From the IMG/VR virus record IMGVR_UViG_3300033145_002781, positions 1 to 34,950 of that record: 34,950 nt of DNA. One strand, 5' to 3'. The notes under the pieces are model-generated. The model was given only the letters and a program-made list of their open reading frames with translations, was not told the DNA's origin and searched no databases. The position numbers were made by a program, and so were the translations under genes. This document shows positions 12,665 to 20,476 of this stretch, piece after piece (the stretch's first letter is position 1; every line of letters begins with the position of its first letter). Source of the DNA: a virus.

Positions 12665-15235
12665 TCACGCAGCTATATTGGATTCAGAAACAATCCCGCC
12701 GTGCTGAAAGATCAAGGCATGATCAGCCATGGCCTGGCAGTCAGGGATGTGTGAGATAAAGAAGAGTTTTTCAAAATCGCCCTTGGCCATGAGCGCCCGG
12801 TACATCTTAATGAACCGCTCAGCCTTGTCCTTGTCCAATGCCCCTGATTCCTCGTCCGCAAAACAGGTCTGAAAATGGACACCCGATTTTTCAGCATTGA
12901 CAAGGATCTGTGCTGCCTTGAAAGCCTGTAGTATCCACACGCTCTCGCCGCCTGAGTAATCTGCAAGAGGGAAGCTTTGCCCATCCCCGCGGCTGATCAT
13001 AATATCAAGGATCTCTGCGCCTGTTTCCGGGTCCTGGGTGACCAGGTCAACAAAGAATTCTCCGCCATATGCCTCTGTCAGAAGATCGTTTGCAAGCCCG
13101 GTCAATAGAGGGGCGGCTGCTGCAATTTCAAGGGCCTGCAAGCCTGATTTTGACACAGCCCCCCTGATATATGCCCACCGGCTGATTTCCTTTCGGATGT
13201 GCTTTTCCAGTTTCCGTAGCCTGTCTATCTCGGCAGCATCATTCAAAGACCCTTTGGCTTTTTCTTCACAGACGGCAATGGCTTTTTCTGTCTCAGACAC
13301 CAGGCCTTTGAGCCTTTCAATTTCTTTTTCCTGTTGAGCGCTGACGCTACGCGCTTGTTGCTGTTTTCTTGCAATGTCCGCAGAGGAGATATTCAGGGAT
13401 AGCGCAATGACATCATTTTCCAGCCTCGTGAACAGCGCCTGGAGCTCTACGCTCTGATTTGTATACGCCTCAAGAGTCTTGTCCTGCTCTGCCTGTTTTT
13501 CTTTCGCTGCAACGGCGGCATGGGTCAGCTCTTGTTTGGCCATGTCCAGGTCCGCCTTTTTCCCTGCCAGTGCCTGCAGCTCTTCAATCCGGTCAGGGAC
13601 GCCGTCTATATACCCTTTGACCTCTGCATATTGTGCCAGCAATTTTTCCCGGGTAATACTTTTTTCGTCCCGTTTTTTTTCCAGGGTTTTAATGGCTGCA
13701 GAGATTACCCCTGCCCGGCTGCCTACGATCCTGGCTCTTTCTTCCAGCGCCGTCTTTGTTTTTGACAATTCATCCTTGAGCCTGGTGATATCCGTCTCTA
13801 TTTTAGCCAGACGCTCTTTTTCCGCATTGAGCGCCCTGGCATTCTCGGCCCTGCGGTCCGCCAGCTCTTTTTCTTTTGCCGGCTTCTCTTTGATTTGCTC
13901 CAGGGCGTTCTTGATGAAAGAACAAGTATCATCAATGCAGTCTGGTGGGCGCCGAGAAATCAAATCCTCAGCCTTGGCATATGCTGCCAGCTCTTTTTCT
14001 ATGCTTGCCGCCACTGCATCGAATGCCATGGACTCGATCAGCGCCTGCACCTGGGATGCATACGCGGTCCCGGATTCTATATCCGTCTTTATCTGTGATA
14101 TTTTATCTGTAAGTTCTGACATCTGGCTGTCTGAGTCCCAAGCCCGGACCTGTGCCTGGTGGTCCGATATCTGGGTGTTAATCGCATCTATGGAGTCCCG
14201 GATATTAGTACCTTGCTCAGACAGAGCATTCAGCCGAGACTGCCAGATCTTTTCTTCTTTCCGGATTTGCTCGATCCCTTCGGTTGCTGTCAAAATCTGC
14301 TTTTCCTGAGCCACTATGGCCTGGAATGGAGATAGGCGATTCCTTTGGGCGTCCTGCCATGCTACATAACTCTTAGCTGCCCTTTCGCATACCTCCCGTG
14401 CTTCAGCCATAGTTTCTTCAAGCGCGGCCAGTTGCTTTTTCTTTTCCGCCACAGTTGCTTCTTTTTTGGCGGCCTCGACGGCTTGTTTGGACAGCTTCTC
14501 AATATCAGATACTGTGCCCGTGAGTATCAATTCGGCCCCGGAGATATCTTCTTTGTATGTCTCCAATTGTCGCTTATGGCCATCAAGGCGGCGATTGTTT
14601 TCATCAATCTCAACAGTCTTGTTTTCAAACCCCTCCAGGTCACTCTGACACCTGGCCAGGGATCTTTCGCATTCGGTGATAACCTTGCCCACGCTGTGCC
14701 AGTATTCTACATACCTTTTCAGCCCCAATAGTTCTATTAAAAGGCCCTTGAATTCTCCGGTGGGCAGGTCTGTCAGTTTCTTGCCGCCCTGGCAGGAAAA
14801 CATGGAAGAATAGAAAAGCTTTTCGGATCCGAAGAGCTCTACAACTTTCTTACGATACTGACTGATCTTACCTTTAACCAATGGCTCCCCGTCGCGCCAG
14901 ATATAACCCTCCGGTGACATAGTGGTACCGGCCGGGATCTCAACTCGAAAAAGGTATTCTCTGCCCTGGTGGATGTAACAGACCTCTTTATAAGAATCCC
15001 GTAGCCTGAACTGTTTTTTCAGGTTGTAGCGTTTCGGGTCCTTCATCTGCCTGCTTGGGAAAACATCGAACGGAGAAAGCATTTCCATGAATGTTGTTTT
15101 CCCCCGGCCATTCTCCCCGGCCAGCGTGACCAGGCCGGATATATCTTCAAAATTAACTGCCACTTCATCCACGCCCAGGCCGTAATATAGGCCATAGCTC
15201 CCTTTTGCCTTGAACCATCCTTTAAGCTGCGCCAT
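12665..15235 (-). CDS. SbcC/Rad50-like ATPase
   Basis: An 856-residue SMC-type ATPase expected to pair with the SbcD-like nuclease upstream for double-strand end processing. Walker A GENGRGKT is at residues 40-47. Two long coiled coils (about 175-430 and 450-690) flank a turn near residue 435 with PPDCIDDTC, where Rad50 proteins have the CXXC zinc hook; here the cysteines are four residues apart (CX4C). The signature motif is DYSGGES and Walker B/D-loop is FADEESGALD, both near the C-terminus. It overlaps the SbcD-like gene by 14 bases and is probably co-translated. Confidence 0.9.
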   Translation of the reverse strand: MAQLKGWFKAKGSYGLYYGLGVDEVAVNFEDISGLVTLAGENGRGKTTFMEMLSPFDVFPSRQMKDPKRYNLKKQFRLRDSYKEVCYIHQGREYLFRVEIPAGTTMSPEGYIWRDGEPLVKGKISQYRKKVVELFGSEKLFYSSMFSCQGGKKLTDLPTGEFKGLLIELLGLKRYVEYWHSVGKVITECERSLARCQSDLEGFENKTVEIDENNRRLDGHKRQLETYKEDISGAELILTGTVSDIEKLSKQAVEAAKKEATVAEKKKQLAALEETMAEAREVCERAAKSYVAWQDAQRNRLSPFQAIVAQEKQILTATEGIEQIRKEEKIWQSRLNALSEQGTNIRDSIDAINTQISDHQAQVRAWDSDSQMSELTDKISQIKTDIESGTAYASQVQALIESMAFDAVAASIEKELAAYAKAEDLISRRPPDCIDDTCSFIKNALEQIKEKPAKEKELADRRAENARALNAEKERLAKIETDITRLKDELSKTKTALEERARIVGSRAGVISAAIKTLEKKRDEKSITREKLLAQYAEVKGYIDGVPDRIEELQALAGKKADLDMAKQELTHAAVAAKEKQAEQDKTLEAYTNQSVELQALFTRLENDVIALSLNISSADIARKQQQARSVSAQQEKEIERLKGLVSETEKAIAVCEEKAKGSLNDAAEIDRLRKLEKHIRKEISRWAYIRGAVSKSGLQALEIAAAAPLLTGLANDLLTEAYGGEFFVDLVTQDPETGAEILDIMISRGDGQSFPLADYSGGESVWILQAFKAAQILVNAEKSGVHFQTCFADEESGALDKDKAERFIKMYRALMAKGDFEKLFFISHIPDCQAMADHALIFQHGGIVSESNIAA

Positions 15236-16559
15236 TCAGCACCTCCCTTTCTTCCATCTTTATAATTTCCGCTTGGGGCTCTGTCTCTAACAGCTCCAGC
15301 CGGCCCAGCCCATACTTGACCAGGTCCTCAGTGCTCAAGGCTTCAACCTTTTCAAGCATTTCAAATACTCCCTCCGGCGCAGGCTGGGATCTGTGATCCG
15401 CCAGGGCCTTGACTTTTTCGACCAGGGTTTTTGCTCTGATTATTTTTTCTTCCCTGCTGTTCTCGCGCCGGACTCTGTCAACCTCAAGAGTAACATTTGA
15501 GGCGCCTGCCTCCAGCAAGAGGCGTTTGATTTTTGACTGATTGATCATCCTTATGTCATCCATCCAGGCCGTTATCTTGACCTTAATCCATGACCCTATT
15601 TCTGCGTGTGGTTTCATTACGGAAAAAACGATTTCTGCAAAATCCATATCCGAATTATCAAGGTGCCATGGCTCCTTGATGAGGTCATAATCAATCTGTG
15701 CCATTTCCCGCGTCGGGGTCTTAATAAATTCCGCATCATTGAAATCGGCATGTATGGCCGTGTGAATATAAAACCCCTTATCCTCTTTTCTTTCTCCGAA
15801 GGTTTTGCGGAAAATAGATCCGGAATGATAGGCAAGGCCACGGGCACCGGGGAGGACGTACTCCTGCCTCATATGGATATGGCCAAGGCAATATAGATCC
15901 GCACGGGCCATGACCAAGGTCTCCTTATCAATAGCAATATCCCCGCCCGGGAGAAGTTGAGTCTCGGAAATTTTAGATCCTTTCATTGAAAAGTGCCCGT
16001 TAAGGATATGTGGCGTGTCCGGATACCTTGCCGCTTTCACTGAAAAGTCTGCAAAGATGGCGCCCATGGCTTGTGCGATATTCATATTGTCGGTTTCTGC
16101 ACCCTGTCTGTTCTTCCAGAATTCTTTTGTAGGCGCCGGGACCTGAGAGACAATGAGCCTGACGACTTCGCTCTCTTTGCGTGGCGGAGATGTGGCCCAG
16201 GCCAGGCAGCCACTGACAGGCCGGGCATATAACAATAGTTGTTCCGGTTTCGTGCTGACATGGATTGGATATTTGCCTGAAGCATGTTTTAACAATTCAG
16301 GAGTCATGCCATCGTGTGAATAAGTCCCGACCACTACAGCAACCGGAGCAATATCAGACATTATTCTGAACTGCGCCAGGATGGTTTTAGCAGACTTGGT
16401 GTCTGCCACAAGGTACTGCGAATTTGTGACGTCCCCGCTGCAGAGAATAGCGTCTATCTCTTCCTCTTTTGCTCGGCCGATCATATAGTCCATGCATTTT
16501 TTTATTTCTGCATGGTTTTTTTCATCATAATGAACGTCCGCAAAATGTAAAATTTTCAT
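15222..16559 (-). CDS. SbcD/Mre11-like nuclease
   Basis: A 445-residue metallophosphoesterase nuclease, partner of the SbcC-like ATPase. Motifs in order: DxH in FADVHYD (residues 7-12), GDxxN in CSGDVTNSQ (about 41-49), a variant of GNHD reading GTYSHDG (about 88), GH in LNGHFSM, and GHIH in LGHIHMR. The Asn of the usual GNHD motif is replaced (SHD), while the catalytic His is kept; I recall similar GTxSHD forms in other phage SbcD proteins. The C-terminal region is long and helical, likely for SbcC contact. The start codon overlaps the stop of the annealing-protein candidate (ATGA). Confidence 0.9.
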   Translation of the reverse strand: MKILHFADVHYDEKNHAEIKKCMDYMIGRAKEEEIDAILCSGDVTNSQYLVADTKSAKTILAQFRIMSDIAPVAVVVGTYSHDGMTPELLKHASGKYPIHVSTKPEQLLLYARPVSGCLAWATSPPRKESEVVRLIVSQVPAPTKEFWKNRQGAETDNMNIAQAMGAIFADFSVKAARYPDTPHILNGHFSMKGSKISETQLLPGGDIAIDKETLVMARADLYCLGHIHMRQEYVLPGARGLAYHSGSIFRKTFGERKEDKGFYIHTAIHADFNDAEFIKTPTREMAQIDYDLIKEPWHLDNSDMDFAEIVFSVMKPHAEIGSWIKVKITAWMDDIRMINQSKIKRLLLEAGASNVTLEVDRVRRENSREEKIIRAKTLVEKVKALADHRSQPAPEGVFEMLEKVEALSTEDLVKYGLGRLELLETEPQAEIIKMEEREVLNGAA

Positions 16560-17578
16560 TTCTTAAGTCCTTTCATAATGTGTTTATAATACTCTGTCCG
16601 GTGCTCTTGGTTCCAGAATTCCAGGCCAGGCTGACCTTTCATATCCTGCTCGTGCAGCCGGTACCCGGTTTTTTCAATTACTGTCATGATTGTGCGCACC
16701 TGCTCTTCAACGGGGATGTTTTCAAAATCAACAATTGCCGATTCTGGCATAGCCCCTTCTGCGGCCGGAGGAAGGTTTTCCGGAGTGACGTCTTTAGCAG
16801 GGATGGCGGCTGGCATCGGAGGGCCTTCAATTATACCAGGGGCAACGCCGTATACACCGGTTATCGCCTGCTGGAAACTGGCCAGTTGTGCTGCCTGGAC
16901 CTGCGGGTTTGCAGGGTCCAGGATATACCGGACGATATAAAAGTCTTTGGCGATCCCGTCGTGGTTGTTTTTATTGTTTCCGTGGGCATGAAAAGATACC
17001 GGCAGATGGAGAATATTCCTAATTACCCTTGATTGAGCTCCGCTTTCACACCGCTCGTCCATGGTTTCTCTGATCTGGTTGATATCACGATCTGTATATT
17101 GCCGGATGTAGTCCTGTTCGTTGTTCGGCCAGGGCTTTTTCCCTTTGTTTGTCTGGAAATCCTGGTTTTTAAAGAAAAATTGTTTTTTGTATTTTTCTTC
17201 ACAGGCACTTCTTTTAGCATCCAGGTCAATGTGTTTGTGCCCGACGACCTCAGACCATAGGCCCTCGGCGGTCCGGTACCGGCCGACCACGCGGAATGAA
17301 CAATAATTAGGGTTTTTGTGATCGTCCATGCGGCCAACGCGGCCCACTTCGGCGGCCCACTGGATGCCGGCAGCATCCGCCAGCTTCATGGACGCATGGT
17401 GGTGAATTCCGAATTTTCCCTGATTTGGATAGAAATCCGACGGCAGCAGACGTACAACTTCCAGGACAGGTATAAACAACCCGTTGACCTGGGGGAGCGG
17501 GACAGACGGCACAAAAATAAAATGCCCTTCTTTCCGCGCCTGGGTGAGCTGCTCTCTCAGTTTTTTGTTTTGATCCAC
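16556..17578 (-). CDS. Putative phage recombination protein (single-strand annealing type)
   Basis: A 340-residue protein starting with GTG behind an ideal AAAGGAGGTAA ribosome site. Residues about 40-210 hold the conserved-looking part: KLADAAGIQWAAEVGRVGR, FRVVGRYRTAEGLW, HKHIDLDAKRSACEEK and a QSRVIRNILHLPV segment. The C-terminal 100 residues include a Pro/Ala-rich linker and end in a helix (RTEYYKHIMKGLKK). First place in an operon with SbcC/SbcD-like proteins suggests a RecT/Rad52-type annealing protein, but no family signature is certain. A recombination-linked unknown is the safest name. Confidence 0.5.
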   Translation of the reverse strand: MDQNKKLREQLTQARKEGHFIFVPSVPLPQVNGLFIPVLEVVRLLPSDFYPNQGKFGIHHHASMKLADAAGIQWAAEVGRVGRMDDHKNPNYCSFRVVGRYRTAEGLWSEVVGHKHIDLDAKRSACEEKYKKQFFFKNQDFQTNKGKKPWPNNEQDYIRQYTDRDINQIRETMDERCESGAQSRVIRNILHLPVSFHAHGNNKNNHDGIAKDFYIVRYILDPANPQVQAAQLASFQQAITGVYGVAPGIIEGPPMPAAIPAKDVTPENLPPAAEGAMPESAIVDFENIPVEEQVRTIMTVIEKTGYRLHEQDMKGQPGLEFWNQEHRTEYYKHIMKGLKK

Positions 17579-17581
17579 GAC

Positions 17582-17662
17582 TTACCTCCTTTGTGCGGAG
17601 GCATAGACGCAAAGAAACCGCATGACTTTACGGCCATCGGTTTCTTTTTCAGATTTTGTCAT
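17582..17662 (-). CDS. Possible 26-residue leader ORF
   Basis: The minus strand reads MTKSEKETDGRKVMRFLCVY, then ASAQRR and TAA. The stop is made from the last bases of the AAAGGAGGTAA ribosome site of the annealing-type gene, three bases before its GTG. This could couple translation, or be accidental. No clear ribosome site precedes it. Confidence 0.3.
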   Translation of the reverse strand: MTKSEKETDGRKVMRFLCVYASAQRR

Positions 17663-17667
17663 ATTTG

Positions 17668-17704
17668 CCCCCGTGTTAGGGGGCGATCGGTTGGGGGATC
17701 GATC
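17668..17704. repeat. 19-bp repeat copy 1 with adjoining G/C hairpin
   Basis: ATCGGTTGGGGGATCGATC at 17686-17704 is repeated exactly at 19271-19289, and both copies are preceded by GGGCG. Just upstream here a hairpin GCCCCC-GTGTTA-GGGGGC (17668-17685) adjoins the repeat. It lies in the leader of the leftward early operon. A perfect TTGACA -35 box (17740-17735, minus strand) lies upstream, but I see no convincing -10 at 17 bases. Confidence 0.6.
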
Positions 17705-17770
17705 AGGGGTATGATCCCATACTTAGATATAGGATGTCAAATATTTTTTCAAAAAAATTGAATTTTGAGG

Positions 17771-18034
17771 TTATAATACTTCTCGGAGAAAGGAAATGGC
17801 TCCGAATATAATAAAAACAGCAAAAAGGGCGGCGATGATAGACTGTGCCCCGGGGACAGCAATATATAAATATAAAATTCCCCCAACGACAGCAGAGTTG
17901 ATGACCCCGGAGCTGGTATTTTTTTTAAAACCTCTATATATAATTAAACCACATGCCATAATTGCGAAAACAATCCATAAGCTCTGAACTTCGTTCATTT
18001 GCTCCATTGCGCGCCCTGCTGGGTATGAATCCAT
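17771..18034 (-). CDS. Small membrane protein next to the repressor (possible superinfection exclusion)
   Basis: An 87-residue protein with three predicted membrane helices: about 19-34 (WIVFAIMACGLIIYRG), 47-60 (VVGGILYLYIAVPG) and 64-82 (SIIAALFAVFIIFGAISFL). AAGGAGGGG precedes the ATG. It follows the repressor gene by 30 bases on the same strand, so it is probably expressed from the lysogenic promoter. Small membrane proteins in this place often block superinfection, but there is no sequence signature for that here. Confidence 0.62.
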   Translation of the reverse strand: MDSYPAGRAMEQMNEVQSLWIVFAIMACGLIIYRGFKKNTSSGVINSAVVGGILYLYIAVPGAQSIIAALFAVFIIFGAISFLREVL

Positions 18035-18064
18035 GCCTAACCCCTCCTTGGTGGTTTTTAATTT

Positions 18065-18595
18065 TTATGATAATTTCCCAGTGCCGTCAACACCCTCCTC
18101 AAGCTCTAACTCTAATAGTTCGTCCTGGAGAAATTTTTTAATTCTTTTAAGTTTTGACTTTTTCTTTTTTTCAATTTCACGAATCAGGTAATTGAGTTCA
18201 TAAGCCAGGTCTGGCTGCTCGAAATCATCAACGAGCTTGTGGTGCCCGGAGTTCTTTTTGTTTTTGTAGATACCGAGATCATTTGAGGGCTGTTGGCTTC
18301 TGAGCCTTTCAACAACCTGTGCGGTTATTTTATCTATGTTTTGCTCGGCGTATTTTACGACCTGGGGCCTGAGTTCATTGCGGCCTATCTCAATCATTTC
18401 TTTGTAATCGGTATTTGTGGCTTTCAGAATTTTTTTCCGTATTTCAAAATTTGGTTTAGTTCTACCTGACATATACCCGGTTATTGTTGGCTGACTGACA
18501 CCTACTTTTTCAGCAAGCTTTTTGCCTGTGATTTTTTTGTTAATTTTTATCAACTTAATTAACCAGGCTACAAACAGTTTTGATTCATCTTCCAT
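18065..18595 (-). CDS. CI-type HTH repressor
   Basis: A 176-residue lysogeny repressor candidate. The N-terminal XRE-type HTH is KKLAEKVGVSQPTITGYMSGRTKPNFEIRKKIL in overlapping runs (about residues 24-56). The C-terminal half is charged and coiled-coil-like with a Lys-rich stretch (IEKKKKSKLKRIKK); no S24/LexA-type protease domain is visible, so induction probably does not work by self-cleavage. I start at MEDESKLF because a promoter (TTGATG, 17 bases, TATACT) ends seven bases before that ATG; the longer reading from 18631 would begin upstream of the promoter's -10 and -35 boxes. The mRNA would be leaderless. Confidence 0.82.
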   Translation of the reverse strand: MEDESKLFVAWLIKLIKINKKITGKKLAEKVGVSQPTITGYMSGRTKPNFEIRKKILKATNTDYKEMIEIGRNELRPQVVKYAEQNIDKITAQVVERLRSQQPSNDLGIYKNKKNSGHHKLVDDFEQPDLAYELNYLIREIEKKKKSKLKRIKKFLQDELLELELEEGVDGTGKLS

Positions 18596-18602
18596 AATTC
18601 TA

Positions 18603-18631
18603 AGTATATTACACCTATTTACAATCATCAA
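18603..18631 (-). promoter_or_regulatory. Repressor maintenance promoter (PRM-like)
   Basis: On the minus strand TTGATG (18631-18626), a 17-base spacer and TATACT (18608-18603). The repressor ATG follows after seven bases, so the mRNA should start at or next to it, as λ cI does from PRM. Two TTACA half-sites (18609 and 18619) lie in the spacer. Confidence 0.6.
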
Positions 18632-18707
18632 TGTTAATGATTGTTATGTGATTACACTATCTTGTAACTTTTATTACAGCATGTAATTTATTTCTTGACA
18701 TATTACA
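18609..18707. promoter_or_regulatory. Operator region between repressor and Cro-like gene
   Basis: Seven copies of a TGTAA/TTACA half-site lie in 99 bases: TTACA at 18609, 18619, 18652, 18674 and 18703, and TGTAA at 18663 and 18682. They form inverted pairs, such as TGTAA-N6-TTACA at 18663-18678, and one pair flanks the rightward -35 box. This is the expected binding site of the two HTH proteins that diverge from it. Confidence 0.62.
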
Positions 18708-18723
18708 ATTAATAACATAAATT
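18695..18723 (+). promoter_or_regulatory. Rightward early promoter (PR-like)
   Basis: A perfect TTGACA at 18695-18700, a 17-base spacer and TAAATT at 18718-18723. The Cro-like ATG at 18731 is seven bases downstream, so the first message should have almost no leader. The -35 box is enclosed by a TGTAA/TTACA operator pair. Confidence 0.65.
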
Positions 18724-18730
18724 AACAAAT

Positions 18731-18958
18731 ATGATGAAACAAAAACATATTGCAGAGATTTTAAGGGTGTCACAACCAACTATTAACTTAGTTCTTACTG
18801 GCAAAAGAAAAGTTTCGTGGCCCTTGGCTCAAAAACTATCAAACCTCTTTCCTGGGAAAACCATCGCCCAGTGGAAAAATGCAAGTCCGGAAGAGCTGAG
18901 GATCGCATTCTCACAACTAGAAACATTAGATGCGCAAGTAGAGATGGAGGTAGTATGA
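18731..18958 (+). CDS. Cro-like HTH regulator
   Basis: A 75-residue protein with an HTH at residues 5-30 (AEILRVSQPTINLVLTGKRKV), as in Cro/CI-type regulators, and a helical tail. It lacks a ribosome site; the promoter predicts a leaderless message and two ATGs lie in tandem (ATGATG). It diverges from the repressor across the shared operators and overlaps the next gene by four bases (ATGA). Confidence 0.8.
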   Translation: MMKQKHIAEILRVSQPTINLVLTGKRKVSWPLAQKLSNLFPGKTIAQWKNASPEELRIAFSQLETLDAQVEMEVV

Positions 18959-19170
18959 ACTTCTCTATTTTTAATATATCAACCAAGAGCGCTGAGATCA
19001 ACTATAAAAATATTGCCAAACTTGCCAAAGAGGCGGGGGAGGTAATTTCTGTTTTAGCGGTGTCTCTTGAGGACGGGGTTATCACAGAAAAAGAAAGAAG
19101 GTGCTGCGTCAAGGAGCTTCTGGATCTATCACAGATCACAAACAGCTTAATGATGCAGCTAAATAAATAA
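18955..19170 (+). CDS. Small helical protein, possible CII-like regulator
   Basis: A 71-residue protein starting in the ATGA overlap with the Cro-like gene. NYKNIAKLAKEAGEVISVLAVSLEDGVITEKERRCC and the Leu-rich end (ELLDLSQITNSLMMQL) are mostly helical. Position is that of CII-type regulators, but an HTH is not clear. Its function is uncertain. Confidence 0.55.
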   Translation: MNFSIFNISTKSAEINYKNIAKLAKEAGEVISVLAVSLEDGVITEKERRCCVKELLDLSQITNSLMMQLNK

Positions 19171-19270
19171 CTGCGCGGCACCGAAAGCTGCAACCGGCAA
19201 GGCCAACGGCAGTGAAAGGGCAGAATGGTTATTAATCGGCAAGAGCGAAAAACTAATTTAACAAGGGCGT

Positions 19271-19289
19271 ATCGGTTGGGGGATCGATC
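19271..19289. repeat. 19-bp repeat copy 2
   Basis: ATCGGTTGGGGGATCGATC, identical to 17686-17704 and also preceded by GGGCG. Here the repeat is enclosed by GGGCG and CGCCC, giving a short inverted repeat. It lies between the CII-position gene and the small membrane gene at 19336. No gene is seen in 19171-19335. Confidence 0.6.
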
Positions 19290-19335
19290 GCCCTGAAAGG
19301 GGGTAGTAAATAATTTTTTTTAAAGGAGAATAAAA

Positions 19336-19536
19336 ATGAAATACAGAAAATCAGACCGTATGAAGGGGTTTTGTTCTGTCATAGCAGGTTTAATTGCTAT
19401 CTGTGGGCTGCTTCTGGCGGGATGTGATGCAAACCCCTTCAAATATCAGTTTGTTGGCTGCACTATTGGTGTCCTGTTGTTTGCTGCAGGACTGTACTGT
19501 ATATATTTGCTGAACAAAGGGGATTTGCCAGGATAA
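19336..19536 (+). CDS. Small two-helix membrane protein
   Basis: A 66-residue protein with two hydrophobic helices: about 12-29 (CSVIAGLIAICGLLLAGC) and 38-58 (CTIGVLLFAAGLYCIYLL). LLLAGC resembles a lipobox, so a lipoprotein is an alternative. AAAGGAG lies nine bases before the ATG. It is the first gene of the rightward replication cluster after the repeat at 19271. The function is unknown. Confidence 0.6.
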   Translation: MKYRKSDRMKGFCSVIAGLIAICGLLLAGCDANPFKYQFVGCTIGVLLFAAGLYCIYLLNKGDLPG

Positions 19537-19549
19537 GGAAAAGGCGGGT

Positions 19550-20476
19550 ATGACTACAAAAGAGATAGAAGGTGGTTATGTTTTATTTGCCAGGAAATTT
19601 CTCTCCTCCTCCCTTATGGATAAACCCCCGTTATGGGTAAAATTATTCACATGGATGCTCCTGAAAGCTAACAGAAAAAATGGGTATAAAGGCCTTAAAG
19701 TAGGCCAGTTTGATACCAAGATTTCAGAAATGCAGGACGCTATGGCATATTATGTTGGATACCGTCGAGAAGCCCCAACCCCTAAGCAAATCAGGGTTAT
19801 TTACGAAGGCCTTGCGAAGGGGCTAACGGAGGGCTCAACGAAGGGCACTGAAGCAGTTATATCAGTTGAAGCTCTGAAGGGCAAACGAGGGTTAAGGATA
19901 ACTATCTTAAATTATAAGAAATACCAAGACCCAAAAAACTACGAGGGGCACAAAGAAAAACAATCCAAAAAACCACACGAAGGGCATAGCGAAAAGTTCA
20001 CGAAAGGATTTTGCAGGGCATACCTTATTAGTAAACAAGAAGAATACAAGAAGAACAAGAAGATATATAAATATATCTCTCCCACCATGACAAATTTCGT
20101 TGTTGATTTTATTTTCCATATCCATGACCAAAAACAAAACCTTGCACCGACCATTACAAAAAATTTTATTGAGAATTCTTTTACCACTGTTCTCGATCTT
20201 GTTCGGCTCGATGGTTTCGATTTTAAATATATCCGGGATGTGGTCAGATTCGCTGTTAAAGACGCTTTTTGGAAAGAAAACTTATTATCACTCACAACCT
20301 TGAGAAGGAGAAGTAAAACAAACGACCTAAAAAAATTCCAAAACATTGCCAATAAATATGAATCTGAAAAAAATTCAAAGCCGAAAAAAATAAATGGGAG
20401 GTCAGAACAAAACGCTCTGGCGTGCCACGATTTTATTGAAAGCATGATGCAGGAGGCAGATTATGAAGAACACTAA
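19550..20476 (+). CDS. Phage replication initiator / replisome organiser-like protein
   Basis: A 308-residue protein likely to bind the phage origin, like λ O or DnaD-type organisers. The N-terminus (YVLFARKFLSSSLMDKPPLWVKLFTWMLLKAN) and the KIRVIYEGLAKGL-like segment resemble the winged-helix start domain of phage replisome organisers. A low-complexity Lys/His-rich linker (about residues 125-160) follows, then a helical C-terminal domain. The next gene overlaps it by 14 bases and looks like a helicase loader, which supports the pairing. An origin may lie in the linker-coding part, as in λ, but no clear iterons are seen. Confidence 0.62.
   Translation: MTTKEIEGGYVLFARKFLSSSLMDKPPLWVKLFTWMLLKANRKNGYKGLKVGQFDTKISEMQDAMAYYVGYRREAPTPKQIRVIYEGLAKGLTEGSTKGTEAVISVEALKGKRGLRITILNYKKYQDPKNYEGHKEKQSKKPHEGHSEKFTKGFCRAYLISKQEEYKKNKKIYKYISPTMTNFVVDFIFHIHDQKQNLAPTITKNFIENSFTTVLDLVRLDGFDFKYIRDVVRFAVKDAFWKENLLSLTTLRRRSKTNDLKKFQNIANKYESEKNSKPKKINGRSEQNALACHDFIESMMQEADYEEH

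Noticed and set aside
13479-14309. A 276-codon plus-strand frame opposite the SbcC-like gene
   Set aside because: Ser/Leu/Ala-rich product typical of the reverse strand of a Glu/Lys-rich coiled coil; no domain and no ribosome site.
17686-17704. λ-type nut site for the 19-bp repeat
   Set aside because: The two copies face the same way although the operons they precede run in opposite directions, and there is no boxA-like sequence beside them.
18596-18631. A longer repressor starting at 18631
   Set aside because: That start lies upstream of the -10 and level with the -35 of the promoter whose transcript begins near 18595.
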